Shown here: piece by piece, positions 1 through 9,195 of the stretch
Numbering within the stretch: the first letter of the stretch is position 1
How the letters are laid out: each line of letters opens with the position of its first letter
Assembly (NCBI GenBank): GCA_023301745.1
Contig: JALZVW010000077.1
Location: 1 to 41,142, forward strand
Source of the DNA: Arenicella sp.
GTDB lineage: Bacteria > Pseudomonadota > Gammaproteobacteria > Arenicellales > Arenicellaceae
Reading direction: 5' to 3'
DNA: 41,142 nt
Notes under the pieces: generated by a model
What the model saw: only the letters and a program-made list of their open reading frames with translations
What the model was told of the DNA's origin: nothing
Database searches by the model: none
Made by a program: the position numbers and the translations under genes

Positions 1-184
1 GTACTTTAGTGCTTCCTACCTAGTCAAAGTCTCACTGTAATGTCGAAAGAGCCCAAAGGCCGCTTCGAGTATACAACGGGCGGTTATGATTTTCTAATCA
101 GGCTCTAAGTTGCTGTGAGTTCAGCTGGTCGATGCAACATATTCGTTAAATCGAATCTGGCTACGTATGAGTCAATCTGTCTTT
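1..184. other. non-coding left edge
   Basis: I see no ORF, RNA gene or convincing hairpin in this stretch. It lies 3' of the minus-strand SUKH-type gene and no clear terminator for that gene is visible here. Confidence 0.4.
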
Positions 185-1069
185 CTATTCTTCATCTATC
201 TGACTGAGACGCTCATCCACGAAATCATAAAAATTCATTCTTTCAGATATCTCCCAAACTTCATGATCCCAATCAACAGTAGTTCCAATATCGGCACCTA
301 CTCTTAAGAAACATTGAGCATTTCCTGAACCATCAGGAAAAAACTCAAGCAAGTCATCAAACTTATATTCAGTCGGAACCGCATTTTGTTCTTTCGCAAT
401 AGGGTTCATCATTTCACCCATAACCGTCAACTGATTACTACTCAGTACGAAGCTAGAATCATGACCACCAAAACCGTCATGTATTGAATAAAATTCAACC
501 AAATCACTTGGTAGAGACCAGTTATATTTAACTAAAGCATCATTGAGTGATGCTTTTTTATTGGGTTGACCACCAGTATAAACTTGAAAATAGTCCCGCC
601 CGTCAGATAGTTTCATATCCAAGAGATAGTGAAGCCTCCATTCAAGATCTATTTTTTCCGCATAGATGAACTTAACCCGTTCTTTCATTTGTAAAATCAA
701 CTGCGGTACTTTTTGATTGATTGGCTTAAAAACACTATCTATCGCTTCACCCAACTCCTTCCCATTTAAAAAATACCATGGACTCTCTTGAGGGATATTT
801 CCAAGCTGGTAATAACTCTCACTATTCCTGGAGGAAAATATTAATTTCAAACCATCAAAACCATATTCATTTAACAGGAATACTTCTAGGCTTGTTGTTC
901 TAATGAACTCTGGATCAAATTCTTTATCCTGGTCTCTCTCCAAATCTTGCAGATATTTTTTGGTTTCCGTGTTTGTTAATTCCTTGCTGTCACTGCCCTT
1001 ATATTTCACTGCGCCTCCATAAGCAGAGAAAGTCATTATGCTGATGAGAAAAAGTATGATTTTTTTCAT
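185..1069 (-). CDS. secreted SMI1/KNR4 (SUKH)-like protein
   Basis: The product is a 294-residue protein of unknown function with a C-terminal SUKH-like (SMI1/KNR4) region. The N-terminus MKKIILFLISIMTFSAYG is a Sec signal peptide without a lipobox Cys. The SUKH signature is LPSDLVEFYSIHDGFGG at about residues 186-202, followed by acidic, aromatic strands to the C-terminus. The ORF track starts at a TTG at 1093; I prefer the ATG at 1069 because it places a lysine-rich n-region directly before the hydrophobic core. SUKH proteins are often immunity proteins of contact-dependent or polymorphic toxin systems, but no toxin gene is visible beside this one and most immunity SUKH proteins are cytoplasmic. 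The export signal is therefore unusual. The family call is by motif only. Confidence 0.6.
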   Translation of the reverse strand: MKKIILFLISIMTFSAYGGAVKYKGSDSKELTNTETKKYLQDLERDQDKEFDPEFIRTTSLEVFLLNEYGFDGLKLIFSSRNSESYYQLGNIPQESPWYFLNGKELGEAIDSVFKPINQKVPQLILQMKERVKFIYAEKIDLEWRLHYLLDMKLSDGRDYFQVYTGGQPNKKASLNDALVKYNWSLPSDLVEFYSIHDGFGGHDSSFVLSSNQLTVMGEMMNPIAKEQNAVPTEYKFDDLLEFFPDGSGNAQCFLRVGADIGTTVDWDHEVWEISERMNFYDFVDERLSQIDEE

Positions 1070-1127
1070 ATAAAATTTAGAACCTAATAACAAACTAATA
1101 ATAGTGGATTAATGTGAACGGAGTTCG

Positions 1128-1146
1128 TTGGGGACAGGCGCAATTG
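1128..1146. repeat. possible RAYT/REP-type flanking motif
   Basis: The string TTGGGGACAGGCGCAATTG resembles GGGGACAGGC-type sequences that I recall next to REP-associated tyrosine transposases in proteobacteria. No transposase ORF is present, so at most this is a solitary remnant. The match is from memory and short. Confidence 0.3.
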
Positions 1147-1163
1147 AAAGTTCAAAAAATAGC

Positions 1164-1192
1164 TTGTTAGATTTCGCCCTTCATAATATACA
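1164..1192 (+). promoter_or_regulatory. sigma70-like promoter of an orphan transcript
   Basis: TTGTTA (1164-1169) and TATACA (1187-1192) are separated by exactly 17 bases. No plus-strand gene follows before the terminator at 1284-1307, so the promoter would drive a transcript of about 110 nt. Confidence 0.4.
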
Positions 1193-1198
1193 CTTTGA

Positions 1199-1307
1199 GT
1201 GCCTCAGAGCCTTTTGCCCAATTTAAATCGACACACTGAAAAGGCGCTAGTTTGCCCTAAGCGGACATTGATCATAATTCAACGGCCTAACTCATTAGGC
1301 CTTTTTT
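1199..1307 (+). ncRNA. candidate small RNA
   Basis: This interval lies between a 17-spaced promoter and an intrinsic terminator, with no ORF of useful length. It contains a 7-bp stem (GCCTTTT at 1209-1215 with AAAAGGC at 1239-1245) and the terminator hairpin. Its 3' end reaches the stop codon of the opposite-strand VOC gene, so the tail could also act on that mRNA. This is an inference from signals; I recognise no Rfam family. Confidence 0.3.
1284..1307 (+). terminator. intrinsic terminator, plus strand
   Basis: GGCCTAA (1284-1290) and TTAGGCC (1295-1301) form a perfect 7-bp stem with a CTCA loop, followed by six T. The T-tract is on the plus strand, so it does not serve the neighbouring minus-strand VOC gene in the usual orientation. 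Confidence 0.75.
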
Positions 1308-1689
1308 AAGCTGTTTTTTCTTCGATCATGAGTAAGTTTCCACAACCGTCTTCAAATACATTCTGAATACCCCACCTCGGATTATTTAGTTCTGGGCGAA
1401 GTGTTATATCGGCGGCTTTTAGCCTTTCAATTTCAGCCGCCAAGTTATTGGTCTCCAACACAATTATGGGCAAATTAGCTTCGAAAGCTGATCTTTGAGA
1501 CCTATCGGCAAAACTGTCCTTGCAGGGCTCTAACAAGATAGCTGTTCCATCTGGCGCATCCCCTGAAACGACTATAGCTAAGTTGGCAGTAGGATCATAT
1601 TCTTTGGACTCAAAACCTAACTTTGTGGTGTAGATTTTATGAGCCTCGACCGGATCCTGAACTGGTACGCTAACTAATGAAATTTTCAA
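1306..1689 (-). CDS. VOC superfamily (glyoxalase-like) protein
   Basis: A 127-residue single-domain vicinal-oxygen-chelate protein. The pattern is typical of bleomycin-resistance/glyoxalase-like members: N-terminal VPVQDPVEAHKIYTTKLGF, a second half starting near PIIVLETNNLAAEIERL, and the closing FEDGCGNLLMIEE strand that carries a metal-ligand Glu. The substrate cannot be told from sequence; members include small-molecule isomerases, dioxygenases and resistance proteins. The start is TTG, supported by GAGG eight bases upstream. It stands alone, with its 3' end abutting the terminator of the candidate small RNA. Confidence 0.75.
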   Translation of the reverse strand: MKISLVSVPVQDPVEAHKIYTTKLGFESKEYDPTANLAIVVSGDAPDGTAILLEPCKDSFADRSQRSAFEANLPIIVLETNNLAAEIERLKAADITLRPELNNPRWGIQNVFEDGCGNLLMIEEKTA

Positions 1690-1977
1690 TGTCTAAGCCT
1701 CATTTGATTTTGTAACACGATATAAGAGGTAATTAAATAAAAGGGGTGTAGAGCCTAATTAAATGTGCCTTTTTCCTAATAGCCAAATTTCTGCTTGGAG
1801 TATTCCACAGCCTTTTTCCGATCACTATAGTCCTTTTGCATTAAGGCCGAATTTACCCTTAGAATTTACCCTTAACAGACATTTGCAAAAGATTTTTTCA
1901 TCGACACCATTGATTCTTCTGTTGTCGTAATAACTACATATTTTCTGAGAGTGACTCTAAGTGAACTAAGTAAGATG
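1690..1977. other. intergenic region with small tandem duplication
   Basis: No ORF is supported. The only structure I see is an exact tandem duplication of a 13-mer (listed separately). A promoter for the VOC gene should lie at the left part of this stretch but I cannot pick one with confidence. Confidence 0.4.
1849..1874. repeat. perfect 13-bp tandem duplication
   Basis: GAATTTACCCTTA occurs at 1849-1861 and again at 1862-1874 with no mismatch. It is non-coding. Confidence 0.8.
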
Positions 1978-2454
1978 CTAGTTCCCATTCAACGCAATAA
2001 TTTCACTAATCAATTCAACAGAAAATAACGATTTAGACAAGTACTGTTGAGCTCCCTGTTTAGCGACCAGAATAAGCCCTAAATCGGTCTCAATAACGCG
2101 TTCAGTATCAGCCCACAATAATGCTGTTTGTGTATAAGGGGTCTGTGTGCGGACCCCCTCTTGATCGATACTTAAACTCACTTCACTATTAGCGCTTCGC
2201 CCCCACATCTGCCGTGCTAGCCACCATGTTCGTCGATATCGAACATGAATCAACTCCAACACAGCCAAAGCAATTAACAGAAACCCTAAGAATTTAGATT
2301 GCTCAGTAAAAACGAGCAAGCACACGGCGCAAGCAAACAATAATGCAGGAAATAGAAAGTTTGGCTTCGCTCTTTTTCCATACGGTAAAGACTGATCAAA
2401 GCACTCAGCAAGGTAATCTCGAGATAATGTAAACTGGGTATTATAAGGCTCCAT
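1978..2454 (-). CDS. YcxB-like membrane protein
   Basis: A 158-residue protein with two closely spaced transmembrane helices (about residues 31-45 and 50-66, LFPALLFACAVCLLVF and FLGFLLIALAVLELIHV) and a C-terminal soluble domain resembling the YcxB-like domain (SLSIDQEGVRTQTPYTQTALLWADTERV in part). Function is unknown in this family. The track begins at a GTG at 2463; the ATG at 2454 (MEPYNTQF) is more likely but neither has a strong Shine-Dalgarno. It is a single gene with no obvious partner. Confidence 0.6.
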   Translation of the reverse strand: MEPYNTQFTLSRDYLAECFDQSLPYGKRAKPNFLFPALLFACAVCLLVFTEQSKFLGFLLIALAVLELIHVRYRRTWWLARQMWGRSANSEVSLSIDQEGVRTQTPYTQTALLWADTERVIETDLGLILVAKQGAQQYLSKSLFSVELISEIIALNGN

Positions 2455-2649
2455 AGATACCACTTGTTGTGCCTAACGCCATAATTACGCCTTCAGACAT
2501 ATGTATTATTTCCATTCGATACCTATAAGTTTTCGCTATGACACAAGGTTGTCGTTTTTTGCCCTAAACATGTCTGCCCCAAAAGATAAGGGCCGCATAT
2601 TTTAGTAACCGTTAAAGGCTTGCTCGTATGTTGCAACAAACATTGAAAC

Positions 2650-3405
2650 TCAAGCAGTGCGTTGTCGTACAACCTCATACAAACAAACGCCGGTTGCAAC
2701 AGAGACATTCAAACTTGAGACCACGCTGCCTGCCATTGGAATACTCACCAGTGAATCGCATTTCTTCTCAGTTAAACTTCTTAGGCCCTTGCCTTCAGCG
2801 CCCATAACAATGGCGACGGCGCCACTTAAGTCCTCTTGGTAAACCGAATGCTTGGCTTTATCTGAGGTGCCTATCATCCAGACACCGTGCTGTTGTAGGT
2901 GTTCCATGGTGCGAGCGAGGTTAGTGACTCTGAAGATCGGCATGGTCTCGGCTGCACCACTCGCTACCTTCTGAACAACAGACGTCATTGGGCTGGCGTT
3001 ATCTTTAGCGACCACCACGGCATCAGCGCCAGCGGCATCGGCGGTGCGTAGGCAAGCGCCAAAATTATGCGGGTCTTGAACTTGATCGAGTATTAACAGT
3101 AACGGGGTTTTATCATCGCTCATTTTTTTCATAAACGAATCGAGTTCTTTGTCGCCGCCGTCTTGCTTAGGCTTCGCTTGAAGAGCAATGCCCTGATTTT
3201 GTTCGCTGCCCGATTGTCGAGAAAGTTCGCGCTTGTCCACCGAGTGAACCGGCAGGCCTAACTGCCTCACTTGCTGTACAACGCTCTGCTGTGAGGCATT
3301 ACTGGTATTCATTACCACCCAAAGCGCGACAGCGCGCTCTGGGTTGACTTCTAATACCGCGTTAACCGCGTGGTGACCAAGCACCCATGAAAGTTGTTGA
3401 GCCAT
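2650..3405 (-). CDS. rlmB: 23S rRNA (guanosine2251-2'-O)-methyltransferase
   Basis: SpoU/TrmH-type SPOUT methyltransferase that methylates the 2'-OH of G2251 in the 23S rRNA P loop using S-adenosylmethionine. The N-terminal L30e-like substrate domain (GHHAVNAVLEVNPERA) is followed by the knotted catalytic domain with motif 1 (LDQVQDPHNFGACLRTADAA), motif 2 (VMGAEGKGLR) and motif 3 (SLNVSVATGVCLYE). At 251 residues it is slightly longer than the E. coli protein. It starts 12 bp after rnr, the conserved rnr-rlmB pair, and is the last gene of the hisZ-purA-rnr-rlmB unit. Confidence 0.96.
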   Translation of the reverse strand: MAQQLSWVLGHHAVNAVLEVNPERAVALWVVMNTSNASQQSVVQQVRQLGLPVHSVDKRELSRQSGSEQNQGIALQAKPKQDGGDKELDSFMKKMSDDKTPLLLILDQVQDPHNFGACLRTADAAGADAVVVAKDNASPMTSVVQKVASGAAETMPIFRVTNLARTMEHLQQHGVWMIGTSDKAKHSVYQEDLSGAVAIVMGAEGKGLRSLTEKKCDSLVSIPMAGSVVSSLNVSVATGVCLYEVVRQRTA

Positions 3406-3417
3406 TATCTCTACGCT

Positions 3418-5727
3418 TTATTTATGCTTCTTATTCTTACTTTTGGATTTGCCATAAGGCGATGAACGCTTTGCTTTGTCGTCACCGCCGTTTTGGCTGC
3501 CCTTTTGACCGCTCTTTTGACCTCGGTGAGCTGACTTTTTACCCGGCTTACCACGACTGAATTTTTCATTCTTAACATCGGTGAGTGAAAAATCTATTCG
3601 CCCTTGCTCCATATCAACACGAGCCACTTGAATCTCTAAGCGATCGCCTGTTTGATAGACCTTACCACTATGCTCGCCCACCAACCGTCGGTGGTCAGCT
3701 TCATAGCGATAGTAGTCTTGCCCTAATGATGTGATGTGCACAAGGCCGTCAACATAGAACTCTTCAAGCTCGATGAAGACGCCAAATTCCGTAACGCTAG
3801 AGACGACACCAAATAAGTTCTCGCCAATTTTGTGACTCATGAATTCACACTTCAGCCATTGAACCGCTTCGCGAGTGGCGGCTTCAGCACGACGCTCGGT
3901 AGTCGATGTCTGCTCGGCGGTTTTCGCCACCTGAGTGAATTTTTCGTCGGTATCTTGTAGGTCAGGCTTATCGATTAATCGTCTTATCTGACGATGCACT
4001 AATAAATCTGAATAACGGCGAATCGGCGATGTGAAGTGCGTATACGAATCAAAATTAAGCGCGAAATGCCCCGAATTTTCAACGTCGTAACGCGCTTGCT
4101 TCATGCTTCTCAATAATGCCATTTGCACAATTTTAGCGGTCAGCGGGTCGTCAACCTTGTTAATAACTTCAGAAAAATCTTTAGGCGTTGGCTCATCGCC
4201 GCCCCCTAAAAGAAGCTTAAACTGGCGCAAAAACACTCTGGCATCGCCAATTCTGTCTTCATCTGGAGAGTCATGAACACGATAAATGCCCGCCGCACCT
4301 GAATCATCTAGCATTAATGAGGCGCAAATATTGGCCGCCAACATACACTCTTCAATTAGACGATGCGCATCATTTCGAGCCCGTGCTTCAACACGCTCAA
4401 TTTTTCGATTGTCGTCAAAGATAATCACTGGCTCAGGTATTTCGAACTCAATTGTTCCGGTGGCACGGCGACGCTTACCGAGCTTATTCGATAAGGCATA
4501 TAAATCATGAATCGCGGGCTGTAAGTCAGCGTCTATATTTGAAGCGCCGGCCTCGCCCGATATCAACGCGGCGACTTGGGTATAGCTTAAGCGAGCATGC
4601 GAATACATAACGGCTTGGTAAAAATCATAGCTTTCAATTTCGCCATCGGCGTCCACCACCATATCGCACACAAAGCACAAACGATTTACTTTCGGGTTAA
4701 GCGAGCATAAGCCGTTTGACAAAACTTCGGGCAACATTGGTATGACATTGTTCGGAAAATAGACTGAGGTGCCCCGCTCCCACGCTTCTTGATCTAGCGG
4801 GCTTTGCTCTTGCACATAGCTAGAGACATCGGCAATGGCCACTACCAGCCGGTTTCGACCATTGTCTAAGGGTTGGCAATACACCGCATCATCAAAATCT
4901 CGCGCATCTTCACCATCAATAGTAACTAATGGTAAGTCTCGGATATCGGTTCGTCCCTTAAAGTCTTTCTCGGTCACCTCATCAACAAATGATTCAACTT
5001 GTCGTTTAACGCCCGATGGCCATTCGTGTGGCAGTTGGTGTTTTCGAATAGCGATTTCAATTTCCATTCCGGGCGACAGATAGTCGCCCAAAACTTCAAC
5101 GATCTCGCCTAAGGGTTGAAAGTTTTTAGTCGGGTACTTGGTGATCTTAATCGACACAACTTGCCCATTTTGGGCGCCCGCTGTGTGCTCAGGCAAAACG
5201 TAAACATCTTGCCCAATACGCTGATCATCTGGCACCACAAAGTGCGCATTGCTTTCATTAAAATAACGGCCAACGATCACTAGGTTACCGCGTTCAACGA
5301 TATCGGTGATTTGGCCTAGTAGTTTCTGCCGGCGATCTCGCCCGGTAACGCGCACATTGACAATGTCATTGTGCAATGCATCGCGCATGTCCTGCGCACG
5401 CAGAAAAACCTTCTCTCGGGTTTCGTCAGTCAATACATAACCATGCCCATCGACATGGCCGACAATACGCCCGCGGTGCTCGATAATGGCGTGCTTCATT
5501 GCCCAACGGTGTTTACTAATCTGAGAGACTTTTCCTTCGTCTCGCAACACTTCTAGTATATCAAATGTTTCTTGCCGACCATCCTTGCCGACTCGGCCTA
5601 GCGTCTCGGCTATGGCTTTGGTGTTCGCAGGCTCTGTGCGCTGCGATAAATACTTTAAAACAATGTCAGTACTTAACCGCTTATGTTTTCTTGTAGATTG
5701 TTTTTTATTGTTTTTTTTGTTACTCAA
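3418..5727 (-). CDS. rnr: ribonuclease R
   Basis: Processive 3'-to-5' exoribonuclease that degrades structured RNA, acting in mRNA turnover, rRNA quality control and trans-translation. Visible order: N-terminal winged-helix region, cold-shock OB domains (HGYVLTDETREKVFLRAQDM near 95-114), the RNB catalytic domain with DGEDARDFDDA at 271-281 (metal-binding Asp residues), an S1 domain near 645-730 and a Lys/Ser/Gly-rich basic tail. The length of 769 aa is within the family range. The start codon is TTG (SNKKNNKK follows), with only weak AGGA 14 bases upstream, so translation initiation may be inefficient. The neighbours are purA upstream and rlmB downstream. Confidence 0.95.
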   Translation of the reverse strand: MSNKKNNKKQSTRKHKRLSTDIVLKYLSQRTEPANTKAIAETLGRVGKDGRQETFDILEVLRDEGKVSQISKHRWAMKHAIIEHRGRIVGHVDGHGYVLTDETREKVFLRAQDMRDALHNDIVNVRVTGRDRRQKLLGQITDIVERGNLVIVGRYFNESNAHFVVPDDQRIGQDVYVLPEHTAGAQNGQVVSIKITKYPTKNFQPLGEIVEVLGDYLSPGMEIEIAIRKHQLPHEWPSGVKRQVESFVDEVTEKDFKGRTDIRDLPLVTIDGEDARDFDDAVYCQPLDNGRNRLVVAIADVSSYVQEQSPLDQEAWERGTSVYFPNNVIPMLPEVLSNGLCSLNPKVNRLCFVCDMVVDADGEIESYDFYQAVMYSHARLSYTQVAALISGEAGASNIDADLQPAIHDLYALSNKLGKRRRATGTIEFEIPEPVIIFDDNRKIERVEARARNDAHRLIEECMLAANICASLMLDDSGAAGIYRVHDSPDEDRIGDARVFLRQFKLLLGGGDEPTPKDFSEVINKVDDPLTAKIVQMALLRSMKQARYDVENSGHFALNFDSYTHFTSPIRRYSDLLVHRQIRRLIDKPDLQDTDEKFTQVAKTAEQTSTTERRAEAATREAVQWLKCEFMSHKIGENLFGVVSSVTEFGVFIELEEFYVDGLVHITSLGQDYYRYEADHRRLVGEHSGKVYQTGDRLEIQVARVDMEQGRIDFSLTDVKNEKFSRGKPGKKSAHRGQKSGQKGSQNGGDDKAKRSSPYGKSKSKNKKHK

Positions 5728-5829
5728 ATTTTATTCTTATTCCTAATTTCTCTATCGATAAAGCCTGTCGCGACTACTCGCAAAAGCACTTTAAGAAAGC
5801 GCCTTTGCATAGTATTACGTCGGCGGCGT

Positions 5830-7125
<1,296 letters not shown>

Positions 7126-7200
7126 TTATTTCTGTTTATTGTCGAACACTCAATGGTCGACTTTATCTAAATAGGTTAACTAGCGATTAACTTAGTACCA

Positions 7201-8163
7201 TTAACTAAGCTTTACTAGTGTTTTTAAATCGGCACTAAAGCCCGTTGCCGGTCTAGCTCGCCCGAATTGCTCGCCAATACGATCATAACGACCACCTTGG
7301 GCAACTGTGCGGCCACGCCCTGCAACAAAGGCGTTAAAGGTAAGCCCAGTATGATATCGATAACCGAGCACATCAGCCAAATCAATATGAATATTAAGAT
7401 CACTGTCTGAGTCTAAATGACTCAGCACCACCTCTAGTTGAACCAAAGAGGTCTCTATTTCATCATTGCCGGCAAAAGCAAGGCGTGCCGACTCGATAAC
7501 ACCTTCTGAACCAGCCAGGCTTAATAGTTTGCGAAAGGGCGATATATCTAACTTGTCATCTAAGTCATTCAGATCTGGAGCCGATTTTCGCAGAAGCACA
7601 TCACGCAAAATTTGCTCTAATGCGCCTTCAATATTTTGTTGTTTTAACAAGGCTCGATAAATACCAACATGACCCAGGCTCAAGGTAACATCGCTGGCAT
7701 TGCTTAACCGCAAGGTCGCCAGCATCGCTTCAATCACGTCAATGTCAGCACGTTCATCAGCAATACCAAAACACTCAGCGCCTATTTGCAATAACTCGCG
7801 CTGACCGCCCATTTGAGACGGTTGAGTGCGCAGCACAGTGCCCGCATAACAAAGCTTATTAATATCAAAGTCGGCCAAGTAATGGGAGTCTATACGGGCA
7901 ATCTGGGGAGTAATATCAGCCCTAATGCCCAACATACGATGAGTATGTTGATCCATAAACTTATATGTTTGAGTATCCAGTTCTTCGCCAGTTCCTGTTA
8001 GCAAAGAATCTACAAATTCCATCACTGGTGGCATCACAAGTTGAAAACCACGACCAATTAAGTCATCTGTTACGCTGCGACGCAGCATTTCTAACTTAAT
8101 AGCCTCGTCAGGCAGAATTTCTTCAACACCTTCTGGTAGTAGCCAGTTAGCGTCATTTACCAT
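7201..8163 (-). CDS. hisZ: ATP phosphoribosyltransferase regulatory subunit (short form)
   Basis: Class II histidyl-tRNA-synthetase-like protein that forms a hetero-octamer with short-form HisG and is needed for the first step of histidine synthesis and for histidine feedback. Class II core motifs are visible: LPDEAIKLEMLRRS, TPQIARID, LRTQPSQMGGQRELLQIGAE, and the last motif GRGRTVAQGGRYDRI followed by ATGFSADLKTL. At 320 aa it stops just after the catalytic-like core and lacks the extra C-terminal segment I remember from pseudomonad HisZ of about 390 aa. The 78 bp before purA contain no remnant of that segment. A short-form hisG must lie elsewhere. It is the first gene after the strong terminator at 8286-8318. 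Confidence 0.92.
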   Translation of the reverse strand: MVNDANWLLPEGVEEILPDEAIKLEMLRRSVTDDLIGRGFQLVMPPVMEFVDSLLTGTGEELDTQTYKFMDQHTHRMLGIRADITPQIARIDSHYLADFDINKLCYAGTVLRTQPSQMGGQRELLQIGAECFGIADERADIDVIEAMLATLRLSNASDVTLSLGHVGIYRALLKQQNIEGALEQILRDVLLRKSAPDLNDLDDKLDISPFRKLLSLAGSEGVIESARLAFAGNDEIETSLVQLEVVLSHLDSDSDLNIHIDLADVLGYRYHTGLTFNAFVAGRGRTVAQGGRYDRIGEQFGRARPATGFSADLKTLVKLS

Positions 8164-8285
8164 GGCGAATCGCCTTCTTGGAAAGAGTCACGTTAATTAC
8201 GGGCGGATTATACGTGAACCCGCTTTTGAGTACAGCCTTGAGCGTTAAAAACAAACAGAAAAGTGAATCGTTGTGAACGTTAACT

Positions 8286-8318
8286 AAAAAAGGCAGTCAT
8301 CTCTGACTGCCTTTTTTT
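8286..8318 (-). terminator. bidirectional intrinsic terminator after hflC
   Basis: GGCAGTCA (8292-8299) and TGACTGCC (8304-8311) form a perfect 8-bp stem with loop TCTC, flanked by A6 on the left and T7 on the right. In the minus direction it ends the hflK-hflC transcript before hisZ, so hisZ-purA-rnr-rlmB need their own promoter in 8164-8285. Confidence 0.85.
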
Positions 8319-8325
8319 GCTTGGC

Positions 8326-9195
8326 TTACTTTGTCGACGAATTGAAATGCTTGAAGAAATCAGAATTCGGATCCAAAATTATTAAATCACCTGAAGAATT
8401 AAAGGTGTTTTTATAAGCACTCATACTACGATAGAAATCATAAAACGATTCGTCGGCACCAAATGCATCGGCGTAGATTTTAGTCGCTAAGGCGTCTGCG
8501 TCACCACGAGTAAGCTGCGCATTTTTCTCAGCTTCAGACACTAGCTCAACGCGTGTACGATCTGCGTTTGCACGTATTTCAATCGCTTTTTCATTACCGG
8601 TTGCTCGATATTCATTAGCAATACGTTGACGCTCAGAGCGCATTCTCTCGTAGACGTTCGACTGAATTTGGTCGGCTAAATCGACACGCTTTAAACGTAC
8701 ATCAACAACCTCTACACCAATCGATACCGCTTCTTCGACAATTGCGGCTTGCACCACATTCATGATTTCAACACGGTCACCGGCAACGACATCGCTAATA
8801 GTACGCTTTGCAATTTGAGCCTTGAGACTATTATTGATCTTCTGTTCCAAGCGATTTTCAGCATTAGCTCGGTTTTTAACCGATTTATAATAAATCTGTA
8901 AATCCTTGATTTTCCACTTAACAAAGCTGTCAACGAGCAACTCTTCTTTGTTAACCGTAATGAAACGCTCAGGCGCTCTATCCATGGTTTGAATACGAAT
9001 ATCATAAGTCTGGATGGTATTCGCGATTGGAATTTTAAAGTTAATTCCAGGCTGAATTTCTTCACCTGAGAATTCACCAAATTGAAATTTCAACCCGCGT
9101 TCCCATTCGTTAACAGTAAACACAGTGCTGGCAAAAACCACTACAGAAATAACTAGGGCAAAAACAATACCCATTAAAATTTTATCAGATTTCAT
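8326..9195 (-). CDS. hflC: HflC, modulator of FtsH protease
   Basis: SPFH/prohibitin-type inner-membrane protein which with HflK forms a large periplasmic cage around FtsH and modulates degradation of membrane substrates. It has an N-terminal membrane anchor (ILMGIVFALVISVVVFASTVF), then the SPFH domain starting VNEWERGLKFQFGEF, and a long helical C-terminal region rich in Ala and Glu (NEKAIEIRANADRTRVELV). The 289-aa length fits the short HflC type. The start ATG at 9195 overlaps the hflK stop region (TAAATG), with a GGAGG ribosome site inside the end of hflK, so the two are translationally coupled. Confidence 0.95.
   Translation of the reverse strand: MKSDKILMGIVFALVISVVVFASTVFTVNEWERGLKFQFGEFSGEEIQPGINFKIPIANTIQTYDIRIQTMDRAPERFITVNKEELLVDSFVKWKIKDLQIYYKSVKNRANAENRLEQKINNSLKAQIAKRTISDVVAGDRVEIMNVVQAAIVEEAVSIGVEVVDVRLKRVDLADQIQSNVYERMRSERQRIANEYRATGNEKAIEIRANADRTRVELVSEAEKNAQLTRGDADALATKIYADAFGADESFYDFYRSMSAYKNTFNSSGDLIILDPNSDFFKHFNSSTK

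Noticed and set aside
2523-2842. ORFs of 61 codons on both strands around the rlmB 3' end
   Set aside because: Both overlap rlmB or its immediate downstream sequence and look like shadows.
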